Source: an uncultured Dorea sp. (GTDB taxonomy: Bacteria; Bacillota; Clostridia; Lachnospirales; Lachnospiraceae). Taken from it: a DNA stretch of 64,000 nt. Position 1 is the stretch's first letter. Each line of letters starts with the position of its first letter. The stretch spans positions 84,804 through 148,803 of the forward strand of contig CAPEBR010000006.1 in NCBI GenBank assembly GCA_948602995.1, written 5' to 3'. This document shows positions 17,123-24,584 of the stretch, in pieces. The position numbers and the translations under genes were made by a program. Below the pieces are notes generated by a model that did not search any database, was not told where the DNA came from, and was given only the letters and a program-made list of their open reading frames with translations.

Positions 17123-17413
17123 TTAATTGTGCTTAATCCTTTCAAATACCATGTCGTATCCGTCATTGCCATAGTTAAGAGAACGGTTTACCCTGCTGAT
17201 TGTTGCCGTGGAGGCTCCTGTCTTATCTGCAATCTCCAGATAGGTTTTGTGCTCTCTCAGCATCTTTGCCACCTCAAATCTCTGCGATAATGACAACAGC
17301 TCATTGATCGTACAGATATCCTCAAAAAACGTGTAACACTCTTCCTTATTCTCAAGGCTCAATACCGCATCAAACAAGTAGTCTACCGCCTCTGTCCTGA
17401 TTTTCTTACTCAT
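17123..17413 (-). CDS. yerC: TrpR-like protein YerC/YecD family
   Basis: A 96-residue helical protein with a TrpR-type helix-turn-helix: LSLSQRFEVAKMLREHKTYLEIADKTGASTATISRVNRSL. The second part, KTGASTATISRVN, is the recognition helix. Bacillus YerC belongs to this family. It probably binds an operator, but no co-repressor pocket or target is evident. GGAG precedes the ATG by 9 bases. Confidence 0.85.
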   Translation of the reverse strand: MSKKIRTEAVDYLFDAVLSLENKEECYTFFEDICTINELLSLSQRFEVAKMLREHKTYLEIADKTGASTATISRVNRSLNYGNDGYDMVFERIKHN

Positions 17414-17488
17414 GGCATATTACTCCTTTAACTGTCCTGTCCATTTAAAATTACACAATTACATTTTAACACAGTAAATTCGTAAAGT

Positions 17489-18214
17489 CTATCTCTTTTT
17501 TCCACGTTTTAACAAAGCCTTCAAACCTTCCAGTGAGGTATTTGCAATCAGCTCCTCCGGGAAACCTGTCTCCTTTAACAACTCCTCTGTCCTGGCATAA
17601 TCTGCGATTGTCTGATCCACATGGGAATCTGTCCCCAGAACAATCCTTGCTCCGTACTGTCTGCAAAGCTCAAGCATCCTGCACATATTTTCCCAGGCAT
17701 TCTGACGGAAAGAGGTTGGCCTCAGGGAAGAATTATTCACCTCAAGAAGTGTCCCGGTCTCCTTAGCCGTCCTTACAAGCCGCTCATAATCCACAGGAAA
17801 TCTCGAATCATCCGGATGCCCGATAATATCCACATAAGGATTTTCCATTGCATGAATATAGGCACGAGTAATGCTTTCCTTGTCCATGGCTCCCTTATAG
17901 CAGGGAGCATGCATACTGGCAATCGCAATATCCATTTCCTTAAGCTCCTTTTCAGACAGATCCACCTCTCCCTGTTCATTCCGTATATTTAATTCCACAC
18001 CAAGAAGCAGTTCAATATCCTTCCTTTTTCTCGGAACTACCTTCAGATTCTGAAAATGATAAATATACGGACCGCCCGGCATATCCGGTGCATGCTCTGT
18101 GATTGCAAGCCCCTTCAGACCTCTCGCTGCCGCTTCCTGCGCCATCTCATTCATAGTACAATAAGCATGACCACTGGCAAGTGTATGAGTATGAGTATCA
18201 ATCTCTATAAACAT
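17489..18214 (-). CDS. PHP-domain phosphatase (YcdX-like)
   Basis: The PHP domain has its metal ligands at DTHTHTLASGHA (motif I), ITEHAPD (motif II), ASMHAP, IGHPDDSR (motif III) and LGTDSHV (motif IV). The 241-residue length fits YcdX-type metal-dependent phosphatases. ATG 18214 is chosen because AGAAGGA precedes it, whereas the longer frame has no site. Substrate unknown. It is a single gene next to yerC. Confidence 0.85.
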   Translation of the reverse strand: MFIEIDTHTHTLASGHAYCTMNEMAQEAAARGLKGLAITEHAPDMPGGPYIYHFQNLKVVPRKRKDIELLLGVELNIRNEQGEVDLSEKELKEMDIAIASMHAPCYKGAMDKESITRAYIHAMENPYVDIIGHPDDSRFPVDYERLVRTAKETGTLLEVNNSSLRPTSFRQNAWENMCRMLELCRQYGARIVLGTDSHVDQTIADYARTEELLKETGFPEELIANTSLEGLKALLKRGKKR

Positions 18215-18361
18215 GTTATTCCTTCTTTCCAAATAATATTGCAAACTATTCAGTAGCTTCATAGTTACATGCAAAAATCTATAATTACGGAAATATTATA
18301 CAGTATATTATTTTAATTTTCTACAAAAATTAAGAGAAAAAGAAGAAAAGAGGTATTTTAC

Positions 18362-18565
18362 ATGGACACAGATAAAAGAGCAGATAAAAAAGAAAGGTCA
18401 AACGATGAGATCATTAATTCTTACGATTACCTGTCAAACGCGGCATCAGCCCAGGATATGACGGGACTGATTCCTTCTGCCCCATCCTCAGATGAAGAGA
18501 TTGAAGCATATGAAGAACTATATCATTTCCTCCCGCCAGACAGCGAGGCTGAGAAGATCCGATAG
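18362..18565 (+). CDS. Small hydrophilic protein of unknown function
   Basis: A 67-residue acidic protein with a likely start after AGAGGTATTTTAC. It has no hydrophobic segment. The motif INSYDYLSNAASAQDMTGLIP is reminiscent of small conserved Lachnospiraceae proteins, but no function is known to me. It is followed 88 bp later by another unknown gene in the same direction, so both may be one transcript. Confidence 0.55.
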   Translation: MDTDKRADKKERSNDEIINSYDYLSNAASAQDMTGLIPSAPSSDEEIEAYEELYHFLPPDSEAEKIR

Positions 18566-18653
18566 CACCAATAACTTCATAATAAGGAACTGCTAAGACA
18601 CGCACTCTCCATAGCCGCATGGCATATATTAATCAAAAACCGGAGATTTTCAT

Positions 18654-19127
18654 ATGCCAGCAACATTAATGCCTATTACAGGAATCATACAAAATGTAAC
18701 ATCCTTTAGTGAAGACTGCTGCGAACAGCAGGTAACCATCCGCAACGATAACGGAATCAGCCAGTTCATCATAAGCCCTGACACCTATGTAATCGGAGAA
18801 GTACGTCTCCGCCCTGGTATGCCTGTCGCGGCATTTTACGATGCCTCCCTGCCCGTACCGCTCATCTTCCCGCCAAGATACCAGGCCGTCATCATCGGAA
18901 GAAGGAACCCATCCGAAAATATCTATGTCGGATATTTCGACGACACACTGACCGCAGAAGACAACGCACTGAAAATAAATCCCAGCCGGACCACCGAAAT
19001 CGTGACCTCTAACGGACAGGGCTATGGCTGCCGCCCCGAAAACAAAATGCTGGTGGTCTATTACAACGAAACAACAAGAAGTATACCGCCGCAGACAACA
19101 CCGCGGAAAATCATCGTCCTATGCTAA
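18654..19127 (+). CDS. Conserved hypothetical protein, 157 residues
   Basis: GGAGATTTTCAT precedes the ATG. The protein is beta-rich with no transmembrane segment: LMPITGIIQNVTSF, VTIRNDNGISQFIISPDTYV, LRPGMPVAAFYDA, LIFPPRYQAVIIGRRN. A small beta-barrel of the OB type would fit the pattern, but that is a guess. It ends 4 bp before a perfect 32-bp palindrome. Confidence 0.6.
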   Translation: MPATLMPITGIIQNVTSFSEDCCEQQVTIRNDNGISQFIISPDTYVIGEVRLRPGMPVAAFYDASLPVPLIFPPRYQAVIIGRRNPSENIYVGYFDDTLTAEDNALKINPSRTTEIVTSNGQGYGCRPENKMLVVYYNETTRSIPPQTTPRKIIVLC

Positions 19128-19131
19128 GTTG

Positions 19132-19163
19132 GGGACGGGGCATTTTTAAAAATGCCCCGTCCC
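19132..19163. terminator. Perfect 32-bp palindrome, likely bidirectional terminator
   Basis: The 16-base arm GGGACGGGGCATTTTT meets its exact complement with no loop bases of its own; the tip is T5A5. It lies between convergent genes at 19127 and 19163. GGGGACGGGGCAT hairpins recur in Lachnospiraceae genomes as I recall them, so it may also be a dispersed repeat. Confidence 0.75.
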
Positions 19164-19750
19164 TAATTCGCAGCTTCAATAAGCTTTTTGCTAATACGGT
19201 TTTGAACATCAAGATAGTACGCAGTTTCTTCCGTATTCATTTCTCCATCATCCCAGCTTTCGAAATCCTCTACCCACTCAGCATACTTACTCATATAATC
19301 CGCATAATCTGCCACCAGCCCCAGATCCGTTCCATCTGATTCTTTGTACTTCTTCATAAATTCACAATATTCCGTCATAAATTCCTCGTAGCTATCCATT
19401 GCTTTCTTGAATTCCGGCCGCATACCGTCTACTGATTTTTCACGGCTTTTCGGATTTTCCTTTGCCTTTTCCTCCTTAGTCGCTTCACCTTCAGGTTCGG
19501 ATTCCACTTCATTTTCATTTACCTCATCTGATTTTTGGATTTCAACAGACCGTACGGTCTTCAGATCCTCTTTATTTCTGACAACTGAGTTAACAATTCC
19601 AATTGCAAAAATAACCAGAAGAACCATAAACCATCCTTTCTTGTAAAATGGTTTCTTATTCTTTGCGCCGCATGACGGACAAATCCTTGCATTTTTTGCA
19701 ATCGGTGCATTACAGTTCCTACATATTACCATCTTTGGTTTCTCTGACAT
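19163..19750 (-). CDS. Zinc-ribbon membrane protein (DUF6591-like)
   Basis: The N-terminal zinc ribbon (CRNCNAPIAKNARICPSCGA) is followed by one membrane segment (WFMVLLVIFAIGIVNSVV, about 40-57), a charged, glutamate-rich linker and a C-terminal helical domain (PEFKKAMDSYEEFMTEYCEF...). The C-terminal domain resembles DUF6591. The outer face probably carries the helical domain. It is the last gene of a TM2-SPFH-zinc-ribbon cluster. Confidence 0.65.
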   Translation of the reverse strand: MSEKPKMVICRNCNAPIAKNARICPSCGAKNKKPFYKKGWFMVLLVIFAIGIVNSVVRNKEDLKTVRSVEIQKSDEVNENEVESEPEGEATKEEKAKENPKSREKSVDGMRPEFKKAMDSYEEFMTEYCEFMKKYKESDGTDLGLVADYADYMSKYAEWVEDFESWDDGEMNTEETAYYLDVQNRISKKLIEAAN

Positions 19751-19772
19751 CTTATCATCCTCCCTCAGTTTC

Positions 19773-20675
19773 TTAACTTCTTAAAATACGTTTCTTTTCC
19801 TCATCAAACTCATCCTGTGTCAAGATTTCTTCATCTAGCAGTGCCTTTAACTCTCGCAATTGTTCTGTCCTGCTTTTCAACTGGTTATCTGACCCCAAGC
19901 TCTTCTGCACATTTTGAGCCATGGTATTTCCTAAGGCCATTCCCGCCCCCAGCCCTGCCAACCCTCCCTTCTGCTTTGCCGCATCTCTCATAGCTCTTGC
20001 TGTCTGGTATTTCATAAAGGATTCCATATCGCTTTTTGCAATACCAATTCCTGACTGCTCATCAATCATTCTCTCAACATCCTCAGGAAGTGAAATGTTT
20101 TCGATAATCACATCGCTGAATTGTATCCCCGTCATTCTTATCTGACCGTTTAATCTTTCCTGCATTGCAGAAGATAAAATTCTGTATCCTGCGGCCAATT
20201 CCAAAACTGACATTTCTGTTTCTCCAACCGTAGTTGAAAAGACTTCTGTCACCATTGACGAAAGGTATTCAACAATGTCATAAGTCATTACAATTCCTTT
20301 TGTTCCAAAGATTTCTTTCATAAAATAAGCAACATCTATAATTCTGAATGCAAATTTTCCAAAAGCACGTATCCGCACCATATTAAAATCTTTGTCTCTC
20401 TTCATAATAGGATTTTTTGTCCCCCACCTATTGTCTATAAACTGCCTCGTACTCACAAAATATAAATCTGCAATTACAGGTGATACAAATAAATAGGGAA
20501 ATGCCTTAAGTTTTGTCAGAACAGGAAAATTATCTGTATTGAGCTCATATGTACCTGGCGGAAGAATATCTGCCAACTGACCACCTTTCAAAAACACAGC
20601 GCACTGGCTCTCTCTGACAATAACCTTTGACCCCTGTTTTAATTCATCATTCCCGCTTTCCCGGCGGAATTTCAT
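19773..20675 (-). CDS. SPFH-domain (YdjI-like) protein with an early in-frame stop upstream
   Basis: A member of the SPFH/virion core P4A-like group: a central SPFH-type region (VRESQCAVFLKGGQLADILPPGTYEL), a long helical part and a C-terminal short-domain QLRELKALLDEEILTQDEFDEEKKRIL. These proteins form membrane-associated scaffolds. The likely true start is an ATG at 20753 with GGAGAGA upstream, but codon 4 is TGA. Reading past it gives DIVKDQFLDVIEYEDKSNRL, which matches the family's usual N-terminus. As it stands, translation would have to restart at 20675, where no ribosome site is seen. The gene may be silenced. Confidence 0.7.
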   Translation of the reverse strand: MKFRRESGNDELKQGSKVIVRESQCAVFLKGGQLADILPPGTYELNTDNFPVLTKLKAFPYLFVSPVIADLYFVSTRQFIDNRWGTKNPIMKRDKDFNMVRIRAFGKFAFRIIDVAYFMKEIFGTKGIVMTYDIVEYLSSMVTEVFSTTVGETEMSVLELAAGYRILSSAMQERLNGQIRMTGIQFSDVIIENISLPEDVERMIDEQSGIGIAKSDMESFMKYQTARAMRDAAKQKGGLAGLGAGMALGNTMAQNVQKSLGSDNQLKSRTEQLRELKALLDEEILTQDEFDEEKKRILRS

Positions 20676-20767
20676 AACAATAAGCCGATTGCTTTTATCT
20701 TCATATTCAATTACATCAAGAAATTGATCTTTAACAATATCTCAAAAATCCATACTTCTCTCCTTCA

Positions 20768-21166
20768 CTACAGCAGGGGCAAGTCAAATTCATCTTTAAA
20801 CATTCCTGTTGCAATCAAAATAATATCAATAATCCAGCCAAATCCAAACAAGCCCAATGTAAACAAATAAAGAATTCCCATTCCTGCCTTGCCAACATAA
20901 AACTTATGCGCCCCTAACCCTCCCCCAAATATACACAGAGCCAAAGCAACTGTTTTACTTTTTCTGCTGACTCCAGGGGGGGCTTCCAGACTCTTGAATA
21001 CTGGATTGTCCATTATAACATGTTGTCCCGGCCGCTCTTCCTTTTGGCAGTACATCTGATTTACACTTATATCCTTCTGAACCGGCATTCTGTCCTCATA
21101 CTCACAATAATCACATCTTTTCCCCTTCAGCGGCGCACCGCATACCGGACATTTCATTTCCATCAT
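20768..21166 (-). CDS. TM2-domain protein with an N-terminal zinc ribbon
   Basis: A 132-residue protein: zinc ribbon (CPVCGAPLKGKRCDYCEY), a polar linker, and a TM2 domain with two membrane helices joined by the conserved FGGGLGAHKFYVGKAGMG turn and ending in FGFGWIIDIILI. TM2 proteins sit in the cytoplasmic membrane; no enzymatic role is known. It leads the operon that contains the SPFH-like gene. Confidence 0.8.
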   Translation of the reverse strand: MMEMKCPVCGAPLKGKRCDYCEYEDRMPVQKDISVNQMYCQKEERPGQHVIMDNPVFKSLEAPPGVSRKSKTVALALCIFGGGLGAHKFYVGKAGMGILYLFTLGLFGFGWIIDIILIATGMFKDEFDLPLL

Positions 21167-21384
21167 TCTCCTTCTTTTCCTTCAAATATATCCTCCTGTA
21201 AAGAAAACTGACCATATATTTATTAACATGTCTGTTTCAGCAGGCTACAGGAACTTGCCAAGATCAAATTTATTGGCACGGGGACATGCAGCGAGGTGCA
21301 AGTCCCCATGAATAGTTACAATTCCTCATAAATCCTAACAGATCTTTATTTTTTGCATAACAGCTAAATATACTCCATGATCAT

Positions 21385-21777
21385 TCATAACTTTCTTCTC
21401 AATTCCTCTATACTTTTCACATATGTCATTCCATCACTTTCTTCCGGCATATGCGGAATTCCATGTCCCAGGATCAGTGAAATAAATTCTATCTGCTCTT
21501 CTCTTTTCTTAATATCTCCTCTGACAATTTCTATCTTCCGTCTTAGATATTCTTTTTTCTTATTGTCTGTTGCCTGCAGTAATTGTCTGATTTCTTTTAG
21601 CTCAAATCCCATCTCCTTATATAGCATGATTTCCCATATTTTTTCCAATGCTTCCTTGTCATATAATCGATGATTATTTCTTGATCTTTCTGTCACAAGA
21701 ATTCCCTCGTCATCATAATACTGTAATGTACGCCTGCTTATCCCAGCCAATTTACTTACCTCATTTGTTCTTTTCAT
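21385..21777 (-). CDS. MerR-family transcriptional regulator
   Basis: ATG 21777 is taken because AGGAAGG precedes it and the protein then begins with the usual HTH (MKRTNEVSKLAGISRRTLQYYDDEGIL). This is followed by LYDKEALEKIWEIMLYKEMGF, a coiled-coil dimer helix (KKEYLRRKIEIVRGDIKKREEQIEFIS) and a short C-terminus with no clear effector domain. The gene is followed by a promoter on the other strand for L-asparaginase. Its own control region contains an operator (see next entry). Confidence 0.85.
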   Translation of the reverse strand: MKRTNEVSKLAGISRRTLQYYDDEGILVTERSRNNHRLYDKEALEKIWEIMLYKEMGFELKEIRQLLQATDNKKKEYLRRKIEIVRGDIKKREEQIEFISLILGHGIPHMPEESDGMTYVKSIEELRRKL

Positions 21778-21805
21778 TACGGCCTTCCTCTCTCCGCATA
21801 AAAAG

Positions 21806-21836
21806 CATATCCTATCACGTGAACGTGATAGCAATA
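21806..21836 (-). promoter_or_regulatory. MerR-type operator and spacer of 19 bp in the merR-like promoter
   Basis: The 20-bp inverted repeat CTATCACGTGAACGTGATAG lies between TTGCTA and TATGCT on the minus strand, which are spaced 19 bp. A 19-bp spacer with an operator inside it is the typical MerR promoter plan, in which the bound activator twists the DNA. It is probably autoregulated. The ends of the boxes are judged by eye. Confidence 0.6.
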
Positions 21837-21919
21837 CCTTTTTTTCGGAATCACAAATTATTTGCTTCATATAAGGCCGCGATTATTACGCGAATTTTTA
21901 TCAATCAATATGTGTTTCA

Positions 21920-21949
21920 TTGCAGCTAATGGCCAGGGTATGTTATACT
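21920..21949 (+). promoter_or_regulatory. Promoter of the L-asparaginase gene
   Basis: TTGCAG and TATACT with 18 bp between them, ending about 54 bp before the ATG. It diverges from the MerR-type gene, so that regulator could control it. Confidence 0.5.
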
Positions 21950-22003
21950 ATATTGAGTTGTCAGATACCACTATACTTTTATTACATTGAGAGGATGATG
22001 TAT

Positions 22004-22999
22004 ATGAAAAAAATACTTATGATTGCCACCGGAGGCACGATTGCCTCCAAGGGCGGAGAACAGGGACTTGCGCCTGCCATGACTGGGGATGAACTGGCGG
22101 CGAATGTCCCGGGAATTCAGGACAAATGTAAACTCACTGTCCTGCAGCTTATGAACATTGACAGCACAAACATGCGTCCGCGGGACTGGCTTAGAATCCG
22201 TGACGCAGTCATGGAACACTACGATGCTTACGATGGATTCGTAATCCTGCATGGAACAGACACAATGGCATATACAGCCGCCGCACTTTCCTATCTGATA
22301 CAGGACAGCAGGAAACCCATCGTACTAACCGGATCCCAAAAGCCAATGGGAAACCCATACACAGATGCAAAGCTCAATATCTATCAGAGCATCCTGTATG
22401 CCCTGGATGACCAGTCCTGCCGCGTCTGCATTGTATTTAATGGGAAAGCCGTTGCCGGAACCCGCGGCAGAAAGCAGCGCACCCGGAGTTTTGATGCCTT
22501 TGAAAGTATGAACTTTCCGCTTCTTGCAGTCATTCATGACGACCGCATCATCCGGCACTACACCGGTGCACTGCCCGAACCGGATGCACTTAAAACCTAT
22601 AGCAGACTGAACGACCGGGTATTCGTCCTAAAACTCACGCCAGAAGTAAAAGCAGAGATCTTCGGACTTTTAAGCAGTCACTATGATGCAATTATTTTAG
22701 AAACCTTTGGAATTGGCGGAATACCAGAATATGAGGATGCCTCCTTCGAAAAGGCAATTTTCGGGTGGGTAAATGCCGGAAAAACCCTTGCAGTAACCAC
22801 CCAGGTTCCTGAAGAAGGCTGCGATCTTGAAGTTTATAAGGTAGGGAAAAAATATAGTGAACACCCTGGAATCCTCCAGGCTGCAGACATGACAACGGAA
22901 TCACTCGTTGCCAAGATTATGTGGATATTAGGACAGACAAGTAAACAGGAAGAAATACGCTACATGTTCTATACCTCCATCAACCATGACAGAACCTAG
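22004..22999 (+). CDS. ansA: L-asparaginase
   Basis: A 331-residue protein with both asparaginase signatures: MIATGGTIASKGG at the N-terminus (catalytic Thr) and GFVILHGTDTMAYTAAALSY (the TD...K pair, with the next lysine in GSQKPMG). It hydrolyses asparagine to aspartate and ammonia, in the cytoplasm because there is no signal peptide. The real ATG at 22004 has AGAGGA upstream; the 29-residue upstream extension is not needed. It ends at a TAG that overlaps the start of a hairpin element. Confidence 0.9.
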   Translation: MKKILMIATGGTIASKGGEQGLAPAMTGDELAANVPGIQDKCKLTVLQLMNIDSTNMRPRDWLRIRDAVMEHYDAYDGFVILHGTDTMAYTAAALSYLIQDSRKPIVLTGSQKPMGNPYTDAKLNIYQSILYALDDQSCRVCIVFNGKAVAGTRGRKQRTRSFDAFESMNFPLLAVIHDDRIIRHYTGALPEPDALKTYSRLNDRVFVLKLTPEVKAEIFGLLSSHYDAIILETFGIGGIPEYEDASFEKAIFGWVNAGKTLAVTTQVPEEGCDLEVYKVGKKYSEHPGILQAADMTTESLVAKIMWILGQTSKQEEIRYMFYTSINHDRT

Positions 23000-23159
23000 T
23001 ACTGTATTGCGTAATTAGCAGTGAATTCTGCGCCCGCTATCTGTGCCAGTTGCACATCTCCAATCCTAGGCGTAGCCCGCTACGCCGTCGGCTTGTAGCT
23101 GCACATCTGACCCAGATATCAAGCACATTATTCACTGTCAATTATGCAATGCAGTACTA
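22997..23159. mobile_element. MITE-like hairpin element (163 bp)
   Basis: The ends form imperfect terminal inverted repeats of about 30 bp: TAGTACTGTATTGCGTAATT... against the complement of ...AATTATGCAATGCAGTACTA, with most bases paired. The edges are TA, as for IS630/Tc1-type elements that duplicate a TA target. No ORF lies inside. It sits directly on the asparaginase stop codon. Confidence 0.6.
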
Positions 23160-23178
23160 GTACTCCATCCGATACACA

Positions 23179-23359
23179 GCAGGAAGGGACAATCCCATGT
23201 TCCAATGAAAACAATTAGGGGCGCTTTTTATGGAGGTGAAATCCATTGCCTGCGAAGACTTAGGCGTGAGGGCTCTCCCGAACGCCTTAGTCGGAGCTGG
23301 CAATTAGTTCACCGGAATTTTGCCCCGTTTGAATGGAATATGGGATTGTCCCTGCCTGC
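23179..23359. mobile_element. Second hairpin repeat element (about 181 bp)
   Basis: The arms GCAGGAAGGGACAATCCCAT and the complement of ATGGGATTGTCCCTGCCTGC pair almost fully, and inner parts (GACTTAGGCGT against ACGCCTTAGTC) also pair. The whole element can fold into one long hairpin. No coding capacity. It lies 20 bp from the first element; the arms differ, so they are two families. Confidence 0.6.
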
Positions 23360-23392
23360 GTCCGCTGCCAGACAATAAAAATCACCCAGTAC

Positions 23393-24397
23393 CTACACAG
23401 ACTCTTCAATCTGCACAGTCTCTTGTTCCTGCTCTGGCTCTCCAATCTGCCCCGGCTCCCCGGTCTGCACAGTCTCTGGCTCCTGCTTTTGCTCCCCGGC
23501 CTGCTCAGTCTCTGGCTCCTCGATCTGCCCCGGCTCCCCAGCCTTTGGCTCCCACACCTCTTTCACTCCTGTAATCTTCTCCAGGAGCTCCTTTGCCTCT
23601 TCCACACAAAAAAGCGACCCGCCACGTTCCACTACATGCCGCAGCTTAAGCCTCGCACTCTCATTTTCTCCCATTGCAGCATAAATACGAGCCTCCTTCA
23701 TATCAAAGAGCACCCTGTGCCATGGATAAGACATCTTCCCTGTCAGTTCCTCCCGCTCCTTTACAAAACGGAAAGCTGATTCATAATCCCGGTTTTCCAT
23801 CGCCCGGAACAGATTATTATCCGCACAAAGCATCTGAAAATACTTCTGGTCTTTTTTGTTTCTGATTCCCGCGCGGTAAGTCTTCTCAAGCTCTGCCACT
23901 CTTTCCCCTGTCCCGTTCCTGAAATGCAGTGCACAAAGGAGCACATAGTAATTGAACCGGAATCTTCCTTTTAACTTATATATATTAATACGCTGAAGCG
24001 TCTCCCATGCCTGCGCAAAATTCCCCTGGTAATACTGCGCCATGGCATGATTGCAGGCGATTCTGTCTTTGTAAAATAATATCGTAAGCCGGTTTAGGCA
24101 GGCCTCAAAAAGATACGGATCACAATCTTTCATTAAGGTCTCAGAAATCACGGCTGATGCTGACATGAGCACAAAGACCATGACCGCCGCCAAAGTAATA
24201 TACACGATAAAAATGCTCAATGTCAGCAGCAGTGAAGCAAACCCCCCCACTACAAGACTAATCCGATAATCCATCTTAAAGATCCCCAGATAAATCAGGT
24301 AAATGATCGCGATTGCACAGATTCCCACTCCCGTCCATTTTCTTTTATAATAGGATGCCATTACCTTTCTTATCTTATATTCCATATTTCTGTCCAT
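23393..24397 (-). CDS. Membrane protein with TPR-like cytoplasmic part and Glu/Pro-rich tail
   Basis: A 334-residue protein: two or three N-terminal hydrophobic segments (GVGICAIAIIYLIYLGIF, LVVGGFASLLLTLSIFIVYI, and a following VMVFVLMSASAVIS), then a helical region with repeat-like pairs (AMAQYYQGNFAQAWETLQRI, FRAMENRDYESAFRFVKE), and a tail of near-repeats such as TGEPGQIGEPEQEQETVQ. The tail repeats are also visible in the DNA. Function unknown; a scaffold in the membrane is plausible. GGAGG precedes the start codon. Confidence 0.6.
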   Translation of the reverse strand: MDRNMEYKIRKVMASYYKRKWTGVGICAIAIIYLIYLGIFKMDYRISLVVGGFASLLLTLSIFIVYITLAAVMVFVLMSASAVISETLMKDCDPYLFEACLNRLTILFYKDRIACNHAMAQYYQGNFAQAWETLQRINIYKLKGRFRFNYYVLLCALHFRNGTGERVAELEKTYRAGIRNKKDQKYFQMLCADNNLFRAMENRDYESAFRFVKEREELTGKMSYPWHRVLFDMKEARIYAAMGENESARLKLRHVVERGGSLFCVEEAKELLEKITGVKEVWEPKAGEPGQIEEPETEQAGEQKQEPETVQTGEPGQIGEPEQEQETVQIEESV

Positions 24398-24475
24398 ACT
24401 ATAACCTCCCTGCTAACTGAAAGCAAAAATTATATCACTATTCACAGGATCGTGCATCCCGCTATAGTAACAGAG

Positions 24476-24562
24476 AAACGGCCCAGGCCGCCTGAACCGT
24501 TTCCAAAAGCTAATTACCCTTTATCATTCACAGCCCGGGAATGCGCACAAACCGCGCATTCC
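24476..24562 (-). terminator. Two hairpins after leuS
   Basis: GGAATGCGC/GCGCATTCC (24538-24562) and the larger GAAACGG...CCGTTTC (24476-24503) follow the leuS stop. Neither ends in a good T run, so I call them weak terminators or stabilising structures. Confidence 0.4.
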
Positions 24563-24584
24563 GTGAGAACCCTGAACCGAATTG

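Noticed and set aside
22990..23010. Asparaginase truncated by the hairpin element
   Set aside because: If the element used a TA target, removing it restores the same TAG stop, so no truncation is needed.
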